A stretch of DNA of 64,000 nucleotides from Viscum album (lineage: Eukaryota; Streptophyta; Magnoliopsida; Santalales; Viscaceae): positions 390,675,962 to 390,739,961 of the forward strand of contig OY728133.1 of the NCBI GenBank assembly GCA_963277665.1. Direction: 5' to 3'. A program made the translations under genes and the position numbers. The stretch's first letter is position 1, and every line of letters starts with the position of its first letter. Positions 45,976 through 60,748 of the stretch are shown one piece after another. The notes below the pieces were generated by a model. It did not search any database. It had not been told where the DNA came from and saw only the letters and a list, made by a program, of their open reading frames with translations.

Positions 45976-48647
45976 TGTTATGAAATATATCTAGTAATAT
46001 TTTCAAATCCAGACACTAAGACAGTGTAAGATTTCTAGGCTCAATGAATTCAGAATTGATATTTTAAAAACATTAAATATATTAATATCAGGTATGCACA
46101 ATTTTCATGAAAAAAATGGTATAAATTTATATAATAGTCTTGGATTGAAAATTTGAGTCCTCTGTTGAGTTCTGAATGTGGTTTTTACCCTAGGTGTGAC
46201 ATAATCTTTGTTGAAATCATAAATTTGTAAAAAAAAAATTTCAAGTGAAAATAATAAGTAAATAAATTTATTTATTTATTTTATTACGTATCAACGTAAT
46301 GACCTAAACCTCTCCTATTTAAACTTGGGTATAATCATATTTCAAGACAGGATGAATGATCTTGCAATTTCATAGGGGATCTGGTGAAGTAGCTCTCATG
46401 GATGAACAATATCAGATCATGCTTTAATAGTTGTTACACCAATGGAGCTATGGATCTTGCTAGTGATGATGGAACAAACCCCTTCTTAATCAAATATTGA
46501 TCCAATATCTAGGTATTTTATTTGATTTATGAGGATTTATTCCTATTTATTTATCTCATGTTAAACATGGGTAAATTCCACTAACAATAATTGATCTGCA
46601 GATCAATGGTTGATATTGTAGATACTATTTTGATATTGCATTGTTAATTTCTATTCATTTGTTGATTATAGGATAATGTATTGAGATAGAAATAAACAAA
46701 GGACAAGGTACATTCCTTATGTTATTATTGTATGGATTTATATTTCCATTCTTTGTACATTCATTGTCATTATTCGGTTTGGTTGGAGGTTCATAAAATA
46801 CCCAATAATCAATTATTTCACACCTGTTGTTTAGTTAAACGTATTGATTTCATGGATTCAGGTTCTAGATTCAGTGATGGGATCGAGCTATAGTAGCGAT
46901 GGAGATGGATCAATATTGGATCGGCAACATTCATTCATGGTTGTACTTTTTGGCGATGATATGGTGCTATGGGTCTAGATTTCTATATTTCATCCATTGG
47001 TGACGGTGAGTCTCTATTGACCAAGATTTGCATTCTTCGAGCAAGATTAGTGGTGTATCTAAAGGCTGCAGTAGCAGCAGCAGGTGGTGCATGAAGATCC
47101 ATGGTTTCTAGAAAATCCCACACTAAACGGTATGTAATCCTGATATACACATCGTGTGGCACCCTGGATGTGGTTCTAGGGTTTCTATATAGAATGTAGT
47201 ATCACACGCCATGTGACATGTGTCACACACCATGTGACTCAACCTAGTGACTTGTCATGTACCTTTAGGTACACAAGCATGGCTAGAGTACACAGGTTGA
47301 TCTGTGTACTTAGTGATGGATAGAGTACATGTTATAATCTATGTACTTAGACCCATCCAAAACACACGGGTTGAGCCATTTACTTGAACATGGTTAGAAC
47401 AAATGGGCATGGCCTGGGGTATAGAGGCTGGGGCTAGGAACACGGGCTGACCAGGGGAAAGCAAGGCATGTCTTGTACTACTAGTACACACTGTGAAAAT
47501 TTCCTAGAGATGTTTGTGTCCCTTTTTCCCTTTAGTATGTACTAGTTTCATTAGGGTGTGTTCCCTTGATCCATCCATATGAGGGTATAGTTTGGCATTA
47601 CATCTTGAATAGAGGATTGTGATCCTCTCTCAGGGATTTGTCTCAGATAGAGTTCTTGGTGTCACCACCCCCCCCCCATGGCCCTAGGTGGGTCCTCTAT
47701 CATCTTCTACCTTAAGTGGGGTTTTAGTAATTGGTGTGACCAACATACAGGATTTTTTATCCCTTGTACATCAGGTTTATCCAGTTAGGGTTTTTGGTGT
47801 CCCCTAGAGACTTGGGTGTGATCTCCTATCGGTGTATCTATATCTTCAGACTTCATGTGAATACTTATTCATGGAGAGACCTGATGATAATTACATATCA
47901 AATGAAATTAATTAATGCTATCAAAACCATGGATTGAGTTCTCCCAATAAAGTGTTACTATGAACTCTCGAGTAGAATATTATGCTGGCAACATGGTTGT
48001 GACCTTACCTTAAGACTTATATCTATTATGAGTATATATAGATGTTTTTTTCATGTATTAATTTATAATGGGAATATCCCTATGATTATCTAACTACTAT
48101 ATTTATTATTTATTATTATTGATTTTGGGGTGTCCTACTATGTGTTGTTATTATCATCCCTACATGGGCTATGCCTGCACATGTCATGCCTTATGCAGAT
48201 GATTGGCTTGATGGGGTTCATGGTGAAACATGAGTAGATGGAACTTAGTTAGGTCTAGATATATAGAGGTTCATACCATTAGCCACATTTTACTATAGTA
48301 CCATATTTCTATAAGTTTTGGATTTACATTTTTTTGGGATTGTATTTGGCCCTTTCCTTCTTTGCATTACTTATTCATCATACTTTTAATGTGAGATTTA
48401 GATGTATGCATTCATTAGTATTAGTTGTATTTACTTTCTTAGTATTTTATAGGCTTGGATATATATGTGTGTGTGGGTGGGTGGGTGTGTGTGTGTTTGT
48501 ATAGGTATCTTAAGTAAAAACTTCCCATGTGAGTGTTGTTCCTACATAGCACTAGTTTCTAGCCCCAATCCTATTGAATGCGGTCTTGTGGTAGTCAAAC
48601 TTGTCTTATTTTCAGCTAGGTGGGACTTGGTGGGTTAGGTTGTGATA
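45976..48647 (+). repeat. Element C 5' LTR
   Basis: Shares with 53549-56203 the blocks GTGGTTTTTACCCTAGGTGT (46170 and 53752), the long TTTATTTATTTATTTTATTA run, GGGTATAGTTTG and a TG microsatellite (48463-48500 and 56034-56060). A C homopolymer run lies at about 47669-47678. Confidence 0.8.
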
Positions 48648-48650
48648 GAG

Positions 48651-48661
48651 TGATATCAAAG
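48651..48661 (+). other. Element C primer-binding site, degraded
   Basis: TGATATCAAAG just after the LTR is two changes from TGGTATCAGAG of the iMet-tRNA site. Confidence 0.5.
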
Positions 48662-48689
48662 GGATTCATCTTAGGATCATAGTATAGAT

Positions 48690-50100
48690 TTTTCTCTATC
48701 TATGAGATTAGTTTGGGTTTTATGGAAATAGTGTTAAGTGTTTCGAATTCTTCTTTCAGGATAGGGACTCCAATGTTTGTGTGGTGGATAATATATCCAT
48801 TCACTAGGACTCTAACCACCTGCTTGTTGACTATGTACATGTGGGAACTTTTTTCATGGAAAACATTGATACATGCATCATATAGGAATGATTTTTTGTT
48901 TCTATTTCCTTATTTAGTTAGCTCATCGGATATACTCAGTGATCATGGTACATCTTCTCTATGTCATGATGCCTCCATGACAATTTATAGCAAGGATTCA
49001 GTATCAAGATCTTGAGGAATATCCTATTAGTGATGATTCTTTGATATAGAGACCTTTTCAAAAGATGGTACTTCTAGGTGGTTTCCCATTTATACCTCCA
49101 CTCATCGACTAGCATATGAAACTAACAGTACTAATGGATGAGGTGTGTAGGATAAGAATGCTTCATGAGTTTCAACATCAGTGACCCCTCAGGTTTGAGG
49201 GAGATCCATACCCCCATGTAGCTAAGGATTATCATGAGGTGTTTATGTGAGTCTTTCACCTCATTATGACACCTACAATCTAAATTGAGGTACTGGAAGT
49301 AAGTCTCCTTCATGGTTACATAGGGATATGGTGGATCCTAGTGGCATTATCTTATGAAAATATAACTCCTTCATGGATAGAGTTTTTGATCATTTTCAAA
49401 GAGTATTTTTCTCCAACTGAATTATGGGTTATGCACATCTAGGATATTCTAAAGCTTAATAATGGAATAATAACTGTGGATAAGTATTCATTGAGGCTTA
49501 TCAACATCTCATGATAATTTATGGATGTGGTTTTGGATATGGTATTTTAGTAACATAACATTGAGAAAGGATTATTCATAGAAATATGGGATATTTTGAT
49601 ACCTATACGAATCTCTACCTATGTTTGGGTGCTATATCTTCCTTTAGTAGTAGAGAAATTTCTAGCTGAGTATACACTGATAGTGAGTGCTAGTAGTGGG
49701 CACATGGGAGATAAGACTTCAGCAGAAGGTAGCTGATGGTAGACAAATGGATCCAAACATGCGATATGTTTTAGGAGGTGATATTAGGATAGAGGGTATA
49801 CAATTTAGGGATCTCAGGATTGTTAAAGTTAGCATAGGGAGAGGCAGTGCTACTCTTTTGATGGATAAGGACATCTTGTGTGAGATTTTCCGACCCACCA
49901 TATGGTTGATAGGGAGATAGTGGATGGGATACCTAGATAGAGGAAGTGGTAGGAGCATGGAGTTCCATAGTTTTTTGGGTGTGTATGGGGATTAGGAAGA
50001 GAATTTGGATGTGTTATATGGTTTTACATGTTTCAACCACCACCCCCAGGTGGTTCTCACCAAGATTAGAGAGCTAATGGATAGGTGTGAGGGGAGATGC
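48690..50100 (+). pseudogene. Element C gag (remnant)
   Basis: Around 49370-49510 the frames still give SWIEFLIIFKEYFSPTELW and then ITVDKYSLRL, the end of the retrotransposon gag domain. Other parts are broken by stops. The open frames at 48713-49015 and 49687-49920 fall in the gag region but carry no motif that I recognise. Confidence 0.5.
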
Positions 50101-50740
50101 AGGGAGTGGATACCTATTACCCAAGGATCCAAGGATTATTAGAGGTAAGGTTTATGTCTTTTACACCTTATCATTAATTATAATATACATGTGCATGATC
50201 CACTCATTTCTTGCTACATCCCTAGTTCGAGACCTAGAGATTCCATTTAAACCCTTGGATCAATATTTATGCTTGGAGACACCTGACGAAGATGACTCAG
50301 TGATCACACACTTTTTCTAACAGTGTGTCCTGACCCTTGGAGGATATAGTTTCTCATGGGATCTATTTGTATATAAATGAGGCCTTATTCCATCATCTTA
50401 AACATGGAATGGATATACATAGTTTTTGCACAGATTTACTATTTTAGGTGGTGCATTTGGTGTGTCCATGTAGATAGGATGAGGTTTTTCTTCATTGGTG
50501 AGAAGGAGACCCAAGAATAGTAGGATGGACTTGTACATAGGTGGGTTTATCTAATAACTCATCAATTTCTTAGCATGACTCTGGAGTAGTATATGTTGTG
50601 GGCTATTAGTTTCATGTCATGATGATAAAGTGAGAGGATGTCCTTCCTAAGGGTTTTAGGATTAACTCCTCACTATGGGATATACTTTTTAATTGAATTT
50701 AACCCAAGGAAAGCCCTTGTATATATTCCAACATATCATA
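50101..50740 (+). pseudogene. Element C protease (remnant)
   Basis: The 50087-50320 frame includes IIYMCMIHSFLATSLVRDLEI, which lines up with the (F)DSGASHSFVSxxFV segment of plant gypsy proteases. The DSG triad is replaced, so it is inactive. Confidence 0.45.
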
Positions 50741-51900
50741 TTACTCCTGTAAAGCTTTGTGAGCTGAAGGTGTAGTTGGAAGACTTGAAGAGGAAGGTAT
50801 TTATGAGACCCAATGTTTTCCCCTGGTTACCCTTTGTGTTTTTTTCCAAGAAAGTGGATGGGATCTTGAGGTTATGTGTGGATTATCATTTCATGAATCA
50901 GGTAACTATGAAGAAAAAGTATCCACTAATGAGGATTTATGACCTATTTGATCAGTTTATAGGGGTGTGATGCTTCTTAAAGATCAACTGTAGATCAGGA
51001 TATCACTAGTTTCAAGTACAGGATGAGGAAATATCGAAGACGATATTCAGATGTTGTTATGGTCAATATGAGTACTTAGTGATGCTCTTCAGAATGATAA
51101 AATCATTAGTAGTGTTTACAGGACTCATGAACCAGATCATTCATCTTTTTTTAACTAGTTCATGGTAGTCTTCATCAATGACATCTTGGCGTACTCATCA
51201 TTTGAGGAGGAGGACACAAGACACTTGAGTATGGTCTTGGACTTAATCCAGGAGCACCAGCTTTATGGGAAACTCTCAAAGTTTTAGTTATGGATTCATA
51301 AGGTCCACTTTTTTTATGCATTATCTTAGATGATGGTGTAGAAGTGTACCCAGAAAAGGTCAAGGTAGTGTTATCTTGGGAGCCACCCAAGAACTTGATG
51401 AAGGTGTGGATATTCCTTAGGTTAGTAGAAAACTATATAAGATTGTTTTCATATTTCTCTAGGATATTAGAACCTTTTTCTAATTTAACCTAGAAGGGGA
51501 AGCATTTCATGTGGACATAGGTATGCCAACACTATTTTTAGGATTTGAGGAAGATGTTGATGAGTGCTCCCATATTGATATTTCCATAAGAGGGTGTTGA
51601 TTACATAGTGTTCTTTGATTCTTTAGGAACCAGAATTGGTTTTATTTTTATGAATATGTATTTGGAAATTCCCTATGAATATAGGTATTTTATACTTCAT
51701 GAACAAAACTATGTGACACATGAACTAGATTTGGGATCAGTAGTCTTCGTATTGAAGATATGGAGACACAACCTTATGTGTGAGTAGTTAATCATCTATT
51801 CTGACCAAAATATTCTCAAGTATATATTCTCTAAGAAGGATCCTAACTTGATACAAAGTAAATGGGTATATTTAATCTATGAATATGACTTTTAGGTAGT
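50741..51900 (+). pseudogene. Element C reverse transcriptase and RNase H (remnant)
   Basis: The open piece 50776-50970 carries [20 protein letters not shown] and the [17 protein letters not shown] block, the fingers of gypsy RT. Palm words (YEYLVMLFRM-like) follow at about 51065-51100 and a damaged catalytic box at about 51170-51190. RNase H words occur at 51590-51900 (EGVDYIVFFDSLGTRIGFIF, then ELDLGSVVFVLKIWRHNL), where the first Asp is kept. Not functional. Confidence 0.75.
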
Positions 51901-52089
51901 ATATACTCCTAGGATGGGGAATGTGGTGGCATATTCTCTCAACATGAGATCTTTTTCTTAGTTGTTGGCTGAGGCGTCATATCAATTAGCTTCATTGTAG
52001 TTGTCCCTCATGGATTAGAATGGTTAAACTTACCTATGGTTTATGATTACTACACCAACACTTCTATAATTTGTTTGGTAGGCTTAGTA

Positions 52090-53300
52090 GGGAGATACCG
52101 ATAGTGATATCATGTGTACTAAAATATTCACTATATGTTCTTTGGATGTATTTTCTAAAGGTGGGGAGAAAATAATCATTTTTAGAGGATGGATTATGGT
52201 ACTGGTGACATTTTGGGAGGATTTGATGAGATATTTTCATATATCCCCTTTGGAAATACATCCAAGTGTGAAAAAAATGTACCAGGACCTCCAACATCAG
52301 TTCTGGTGGCCAAGCATAAATAAGTCACTAGTAGAATTTATCTCTTGATGCCTCACATGTCAACAAGTAAAGGATGAGCACCACGTTATAATAGGTTTAT
52401 ATTAACCCATTGAGGTGACAGAGTTAAAGTGGTATAGGATATATATATATATACTTTGTGATGTGGTTACCTTGTATGTCTATAGGAAATGATTCCATCT
52501 GGGTGATCGTAGAACAACTCACCAAGTAGGTCCTCTTCCTAGCTATCTGAGAGCAGAGTTTATTAGGGAGCATGGGACACCTTTAAATGTATTAGAGATT
52601 ATGACACCATTTATTTACCTTGATTATCATTTCAAACCATGATTATTGCTTCTTTTTGTGATTATAGATAGGATTATAGGAGGAATTTGGGACTCAGTTG
52701 TGGTTAAGAATGATATTTCACCTTTAGAATGATGTCCAAACAGATTGGACCATTCAGGTAATGGAGGACATGTCGCGAACATGCATGTTAAAATTTTTCT
52801 ATATTTGAGAGGATCACATACCCTTGGAAGATTTTTCATTCAATAACAATTATCATTCCACCATTGGTATGACACCATTCAAGGACTTATATGGCAGCTC
52901 TGTAGGTCACTACTATGTTGGAATGACTTCAGAGAGTCATCACTCATGGGCCTAGAGTTAGTGAGATCCCTGATGGAGAAGATTAAGATCATCCAGAAGT
53001 GTATTAAAACTATATGGATCCATCATAAGTCTTATGTGAACCGATGAAAGAGGCCTTTGGAGTTTTAGGATAAAGATCAAGTGTTCCTGAAGGTCTCAAC
53101 TTGGCATAGACTGATGAGATTTTGTTGGGGTATAAATTTGTCTCCAAGATTCATTATACCTTTCTAGATATTGTGTATATTCAGTGAGGTGGAATACCAC
53201 TTGGATCTACCAATGCAGTTAGACCAGGTACACAACGTCTTCCACATGTCACATCTAAGGAGGTATGTGCATGACCTTTTGCATGTTATCGACTGGGGAG
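52090..53300 (+). pseudogene. Element C integrase (remnant)
   Basis: At 52255-52370 is the zinc-binding end (MYQDLQHQFWWPSINKSLVE and CLTCQQVKDEH). The core at 52430-52900 is badly broken. At 53190-53310 the C-terminal module reads LDLPMQLDQVHNVFHMSHLR then YVHDLLHVIDWGEIEIKDG, a standard end of plant gypsy polyproteins. Plus-strand frame 52112-52348 is partly real. The minus-strand frames here are shadows. Confidence 0.7.
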
Positions 53301-53548
53301 AGATAGAAATTAAGGATGGATATACCTTTTGGAGTATCAAGTGGAGATAAAGGATCTCTATTAGAAGATCCATTGTGGGTGATTGATTCCCTTGGTGCGT
53401 TTCTAGTGGTAGTGCAAGAATCTTCAGGAGATAACCTAAGAGGGAGAGACCCAAATGCAGGTCCAATAACCACATCTTCTTTATTGCTATATTTTAATTT
53501 GGGGAAGAAATTACTAAATTCAGGAGAACATAAATCTTTTTACCATAA
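53301..53548 (+). other. Element C, stretch between integrase end and 3' LTR
   Basis: Contains an 80-aa frame (53316-53558) without recognised motifs. A purine-rich run (GGGGAAGAAATTACTAAA) at about 53501 could be part of the plus-strand primer, but it is not adjacent to the LTR. Confidence 0.35.
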
Positions 53549-56203
53549 AATCTTTTAAATATGTATATTAATATTTTCAGATCCACTCTTTGAGACGGAT
53601 TGATATTCCAAGGTCTAGTGAGGCCAGAATTGATATTTTAAAAATATCAAATATATTAATATCATGGGAACATAGTTTTACTAAAAAATATAATAAATCT
53701 CATTAAAAGTCTCATATTATAAATTTGAGATTATTATTGAGTTCAAAATGTGGTTTTTACCCTAGGTGTGACATAAACATTGTCAGCATCAGGTGTTTGT
53801 AAAAATGTTGTTGTGGGAACAAATAATAAATTTATTTATTTATTTATTTATGTTATTATGTGTTGATGTATTAACCTAACCCTTTCCTATTTATAACTAA
53901 ATTTTAGGTTTGGATGTATAATATTGTAATTTGAGAGGTTATATAGGGGAGGATCTCGCATGGATGAACGACGTCGAATCTTGCTTTGGAAATCAGTACA
54001 CTGAAGGAGTTGTGGATCTCTCCCATGAACCAGGAACATTCTAATTATTCATCAATGATCAATAAAATATCAAGGTAGGATGTTTTATTTATTTTGATTT
54101 ATTCCTATTTATTTATACCATGTTCAACATGGATTAATTCTATAAATAATAATTGATCCACATATTGATGAATGGTATTGTGGATGTTGTTTTTATATTA
54201 CATTGTTAATTCCCTTAATTTGTAGATTGTAAGACAATAGATCAAGGTAGAAATGAACAATGGATGAGTTATGCTCCTCATGTGATTACTTTATGGATTT
54301 ATATCCCCATTATTTAAGAATTCATTATTAGTATTTGGTTTGGCTGGTGGTTTGACAAATACTCGATAATCAATCGTTACACTCATGTTCATCAATGAAA
54401 AGGATTGATGTCATAGATTTGGGTTCGATATTTGAGGATGGGATTGAGAAAAAACAACAATAAAAATGGATCAGGATTGGATTAGAGACATTCATGCATG
54501 GTTGGAATTTGCAGTGATGGTGTGGTGCTACGGGGCCAATTTCTGAGCAACCCAGATGGCCGGAATCTGGCCATCGATGATAGTGAGGCTTGATTGACCT
54601 AGATAAACATTCTGTATGTGAGATTAGTAGTGTATTCAAATGAAATGGTGGTGGACTTAGTGGATTTGTGATAATATGAATTTTCTAGAAAATATCATAC
54701 TACAAGACAAGTAATTTTAAGATACACACTTTTTGGGGCCCTAGTTATGGCGCTAGAGCTCCTACATGGAAAAAAGTATCACACACCATGTAATACATGT
54801 CAATAACTCTATGAATTGTCCTAGAAACTCTCCATGTACCCCCAGGTACATGGGCATGGTCAGATCACATGGTATGAGTTGTGTACTTAGACATGACTTG
54901 AGTACACAGGTTAAACCATTTACTCATACCCAAACAGAACACATTGGTGGAGCCATGTAAACGAACCTAACTAGAACACATGGGCATGGCCTTGGGTACA
55001 TGGGAAAAAGATAGGGCATAGGGGCATACCTAGATAAATCAAGACATATCATGTACTACTACTATAAATCATGTATTACTTTTACACACTATGTAATTTT
55101 CCTAGAGATTTATGAGGCCCTTATTCTCTTCAACATAGATTAGTTTCCTTAGGGTGAATTCCATCGAACCATCCCTATGAGGGTATAGTTTGTAATTATA
55201 TCCTAATAATAATATTTGTATACTATATAAGGGATTCTTCTAGGATATATCCCCCCCAAGGCCCTGGGTTGGATCCTCTATCATCTTCTACCCTAAGTAG
55301 TGTTCTACAAATTGGCTTGACCAACATACACAAGCATCGATCCCCTACTTAGCGGGTTAATCTAGCTAGGGTTTTGGTGTCTACTAGGGCCCTGGGTGTG
55401 ATCCCCTATCAACGTATCAAACTATTCAGACTTCCAGATAATACTTCTTCATGGAGAAACCTGAAAAGTATGACATATCATATGAATTCCATTAGTGATA
55501 TCAAATTCCCAGAGTGTTGCTAAAAACTCTTGAGTCAAATATTAGGCTAGCATTTTTGTTGTGACTGTACCTTATAACCTATGTATAATATGAGTATATA
55601 TGGATATTTTTTTACATGTCTCATGAAATGATTTCAATATCCATTTTATGAGATGACTATTATCTTGATGATTTATTCTTAGTGATATCGGGGTGTCATA
55701 TTAGGTATTGTTATACTCACCCCTACTTGGGATTTTCCCATATATTTCATTTCTTATGAAGATGACTAGCAGTTTTTTGGGGTTCTTGGTGGACCAAGGG
55801 TATATAGAGAATAGTTTAGGCTTGATGAACCATGGTTCATACCAATATTTCATTTTACTATAGTCCCCTATTTATAGTAGGTTATATATCTTTACAGTTT
55901 TTTGTGGGATTGTATTTTTCCCTTTATTGATTTAAAATTATTATTCATCATAAGATAATTATGGGATTTATATATATGCATGCAATGGTTTTGGTTGTAT
56001 TTACTTTCCTAGGATTGTGTGGGCTTGGACGTGCATGTGTGTGTCTGTGTGTGTGTGTAGGTACCTTGGACTAAGGCATACCATGTGACTATAATGCCCA
56101 CTCGGTTCTAGTTTCCATCCCTTGGGATATTGGATAAGGGATTGGGGTATTCATACTTGGCTTATAACTAGCCAATTGGGACCCATTGGATTGGTTCATG
56201 ACA
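53549..56203 (+). repeat. Element C 3' LTR
   Basis: Matches 45976-48647. It is clearly diverged from it, which agrees with an old insertion. The frame at 54766-54960 lies inside it and has no motif. Confidence 0.8.
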
Positions 56204-57608
56204 TCCATGGAAATCCATTCAGTGTTATCTCACTCATGGCAAGGATAGGCCTCAAGATCCCTCTCCCCCACTGGGTTCCTCACCTATCACAAGAATGAGC
56301 ACATAAATGAAATAAAAATCAAGGAACTCAGTCCATCACATATCTCATCATCTCATCACATAGTGATAGTCACTCACACTTATCCCCTCATCTCAAACAT
56401 GTCTCATCACACCTATCAAGGTATCCACTAGGTCCCTCTGACATGTCACAGTCTATGTTCATCGATACCATCTTGATTTAGTCATCCCTTGGTGACACCA
56501 CTATATATAGCCTTCTCCAACCCAGACCTCATGTCCATGTCCAACCATATCAACCTAGGTATTTCTACCTAGGGACTATACCAAGTTATACCACTCTAAG
56601 GCCCTATAAAACCTGATGCTAAGTCTCAATTGACACCCACAACCCTAAATTAGGTCCTGTCTAACATTTCCTAAGGGATATCGCTCATCCACCCACCCAG
56701 AAGAAACCCCTCTTATCACACTTCATCTCATCTAGTTGGAATCATCCCACTCATTACATTTTATAATCCTTAAACCACCCTCAAGAGGTTGTCTCTCACT
56801 AATTTTGAGATGTACAACCATCTCCCATGTCTTACCACTAGGCCTAAGACTCTCCTTTATTATCGACAAGCCCTAAGGAAACCAACCTAGGATACCCACG
56901 TCATATCATACATCCTGAGAACAACATAGGTCTCCCTTAAAATCCATTAGCACCCTCACCCCTTGGAAACATGGTCATTGGGTGATTCCAAAATCACTCA
57001 ATTGTTAAAGAGAAATTTTCCTGAGCATCGGATGCCCAATTCCTTCTTATTTATTCAACCTAGGGAACTCTTGATTCCTATCCATCTACATTGACCCATA
57101 AAATATGCATATAGTAGGAAATAATTCAATAGAAATTGTATGATATTATATTAAATTGTCCACCTACCTTTATATAGAAGTTACCATCCACACCCTGCAC
57201 TACACGACCTCGGCCATGCCCATCCATGCCTCGGCCAAGCTTGTATAGCCACCTGAGATCATATATCACACCATAAAACATAAATAATTAATTATAAAAA
57301 AAATTAATTATTTGAATTAAAAAATGAGGTATAAATGAACAAAAACATATCAGGAATCGTCATCACACTGAAACACAAACAAACTGCACCTAGAAGGTCC
57401 TTAGCGCACCCCCAACACCATCTAGAAAAAAATCCTTATCACACAACACCTAGTTAGTGTTCAATTTCATCCAATTTAATCTAAAACCATAAATAAATTA
57501 TAGAAACTGGTTACCTTAACCGAAACGGTGATAGACAATTTGTGATCAGCCTTTGGAGACCTCATATCACCAAGAAACATTAAAGACCCATTTATTAGGG
57601 ATGATTTT
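56204..57608. other. Decayed flank, no gene
   Basis: Plus strand is rich in C and A with very little G from 56260 to 57000, and has no open frame of note. A GC-richer islet at 57195-57240 contains the word CCTCGGCCA(T/A)GC twice. I recognise nothing here. Confidence 0.35.
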
Positions 57609-60600
57609 TATAGTGACCCATACATTTCATACATATATATTATATATTAATAGATGAATATTAATTAGATAACATTTTGATCCACACTATAATAGTTTAG
57701 TTCTAGTATCATTGGAAACATGGAAACATAAACAACTAGTTCATAAAATATCTACATCGTCTCCCACTTAATTCTTCAGAACTAGAACCCTTCTTAGACA
57801 TATCTACTTAATACCTTTCTTCGTAACTTAGGGAAAGGAAGCATAATAAAAGGGTGATATCAGATGCTCAGTAAGGGTAAATAAGCGAGAAATCAATGAT
57901 CACATAATCATAACATGAGAATAAGGGCATAAAAACAAGATCTTGATGTTTGAAAATCATACCATGGATATCAAATATCATAACCTTAAGTCATTCCATA
58001 AATATTGGAAGTTCATAATACATTAATCATAAAGAAATCAAATAACATGAACCATGAGATCATAATATAGTCATAATACATGAAATTTTGGCATATTCAT
58101 AAGCATATAAAACCATTTCTTTAGTAGTAAAGGATCTTTTCCAAGACTATCATAGTAGAATTGGTTCACTCCCCAAACCATCATATTATTCAAGGTTCTC
58201 TCCCAATACTATCATAGTGAACAATGTCTCTTACTAAACTGGATTCACTCCCCATTCAATTCATGTTTATCGCATGAGATATCAATATTTACCCAATAAA
58301 TTAGAGGGAAATATAGTTCTCACCCACCACATAATAAAAATAATTTATATGTGTCCCACAATTTCATAAAAAATTCATTATATTGGAACCCATTAAAATA
58401 AATAGGTTTTATAAATATTTCATCATAAAATAACCCATGGAAAAGAAATGGATTTCATAAACATTTCATCTTTTCATCATAAACATAAACCATCTAGAGA
58501 AAGAATAAAGATTTTATCCTTGGATAATATCCCTAGTAAATCATAAATAACATCAAATAATGTCATTTTAGATAGAAAATGATTCTGAAATATCACTTGG
58601 AATAATTCTTGATAAAAAATAACCTTTCCATTTCGAAATCATTTCATATTAAAAAGCTGGAAATTATAAAGTAAAAAAATTTGAAAATAAAATTGCAAAA
58701 TTTTAAAATAATATTCACAAAAAAATTATTAATGACCATAGGAAAAGTTATTCATGTCGTATAAGTTAAAAAAACATTACTTCCATATTTTTTTGAAAAA
58801 GTTACAAAGTACCTTGTTTGGAAAATGATAAAAGGATTCATTTCCAACAATTTTATAAAAATTAAAACATGGGTAAAAATGGATTTAAATAATCATAGTA
58901 TAATGTTAGAAAAATTTAAAAAAAACATGGATATGGAAGAGAAATATTCCTTAGTGGAGATTTAAACATAAACAATCCCAAATATTGATGAGATTGTGAA
59001 ATAAAACATTTAGCTCATCTTCACCTTGATTCAAAAGCACTCTAACCTCTAGTATAATACATTTAAATTTATTATAATTCTATATAATAATAATTTTCAT
59101 ACTTATAGTATCATATGTGATCCATTTATAACATTTAACACCGCTTTTATCAATAATTTTTTATTTCTGGGTGTTAACTGTTTCGTTTATCCTGAGTATT
59201 TTAGTTTAGTATTTCTGGTCCTTGTACATTTATCTTTGTTTCATAATCTACATAATATTAATCATGATTTAAATATCATATATATTCATTATATAAATAT
59301 GTCTATTCATACATAAAATTTAGAGATAAAAATGAATTAGATTATTCATGGATACGGTACGGTGTACATACATATGAATGTTTTTATCATCTTCGAACAG
59401 ATGGAATGAAAGAAATTTAAATAATAATTCCCCTTTAAGAATAATTAATATTTCATATATATCAAATATATTCATAAAAATCACCCCTATTACCATCCAA
59501 GTAAAATATAAATGAAAAATGAATCACATCACTTCGTAGAGGTTGTAGTCAACACATATACAAGAATGAAATTATTATTTCCAAAAGTATTGGATGATAG
59601 GTATATAGATTTGATATTATAATTATATAATTATAAACATTAAACTCATCACAATACTCATCCATAAAATATGGTGATTAAAAATTAATTGTATCATTAT
59701 GTGGAGACGTTGAGTTGTACGTACGCATGAGTGATAGTTTCACTTATCAATTGATGGGAATTTTGGTGTATAATAACATTTAATCATGTTTAGGATACCA
59801 AATTTATTATAATATGATAAATAACATGTATTTAGAGTTGTAAAAAAATTATAAAAAAACTAATCGGTTATGGCGATTACCACTTCTTGGAAATAACTCC
59901 TTTAGATATTCTCTTAAGGGCCTTAGATTTGGTATTTTGAGAAGACCAGAACCTCTATAATTAGGCTAGAGAAGTGGAGAAGAAAATTTGGAAAATGATG
60001 GATGATATATAATTCAAAATTTGATGTGAATAATATAAAGTAAAGGTTTCCTTCTATAAGAGAGGGGAGGGTCACTCTTGGAATTTCTTAAAATATTAAA
60101 ATATAACTAAGTCAATCTCAATCCAAATTATTCCAAACAACCTATAAATGGAAAATAGATGACACTATAAACCATATTTTATCCCATTTCTCATATTTTA
60201 GTATTTTTATGATTTTTATGTTATTTAATAAAATATTATTCTCATAAAATATCATTATTGTCAATTTAGACACTATTCAATTAATTTGACTTAAATGACA
60301 TAAAGAAAAGGTTTTAATTTGAATATAACTTTATAACATAATTATAATATTTTATATTCACCTATAAAATTCATTTTACACATTAAATCTCTCAAATTAA
60401 TTTTGAATTAATTCAAGGTGCATTAAACACGGGTACACGATGTGTACTAATAGGATACATGACGTGTACTCTTGTGTTATGTGGCTACAATCTTCATCAC
60501 CTAAGGATGTTTCATTTAAATTTATTTCATTCATAAAATTGATTGATTTGATTATATTTTTGAGAAGGTATATAAAGTAGGTAAAATCTCATGATTCGGA

Positions 60601-60748
60601 TTAAAGAATGATTTAACTTGAATTGAAAACTAAAAACAAATTCATAAATCAATAAAATATCATTAAATAATTATAAATAATTATGAAACTATTTAGATAA
60701 CACTTGAAGGTTCTGGGTATAGTGTAAGCTCCATATGAGACATTACCA
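57609..60748 (-). repeat. Probable solo LTR of a gypsy element related to B and Z
   Basis: The start TATAGTGACCCATAC parallels the element B LTR start, and the stretch at 57825-57885 (GGGAAAGGAAGCATAATAAA, then GGGTGAT) parallels 28488-28515. The promoter-leader-like stretch at about 59880-60080 parallels 30360-30560. The end, GTATAGTGTAAGCTCC...GAGACATTACCA near 60717-60748, parallels the Z end at 3755-3797. I see no internal region and no partner LTR on either side. Ends are approximate and no target duplication was found. Confidence 0.5.

Larger units (their letters stand above)
45976..56203 (+). mobile_element. Element C: Ty3/gypsy retrotransposon
   Basis: LTRs at about 45976-48647 and 53549-56203 (both about 2.66 kb) flank a gag-protease-RT-RNase H-integrase order on the plus strand. 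A TGATATCAAAG primer-site-like word follows the left LTR. Stops and frameshifts run throughout. I could not find a convincing target duplication, so both ends are approximate. Its LTR differs from those of A, B and Z but resembles the partial LTR at the right edge of the window. Confidence 0.82.

Noticed and set aside
48461..48500. TG-rich tract as a possible regulatory Z-DNA element
   Set aside because: A microsatellite shared by both C LTRs and of ordinary length. No further evidence of function.
53164..53475. Minus-strand 103-aa and 72-aa frames
   Set aside because: They are opposite the integrase C-terminal end of element C, which reads with recognisable motifs on the plus strand.
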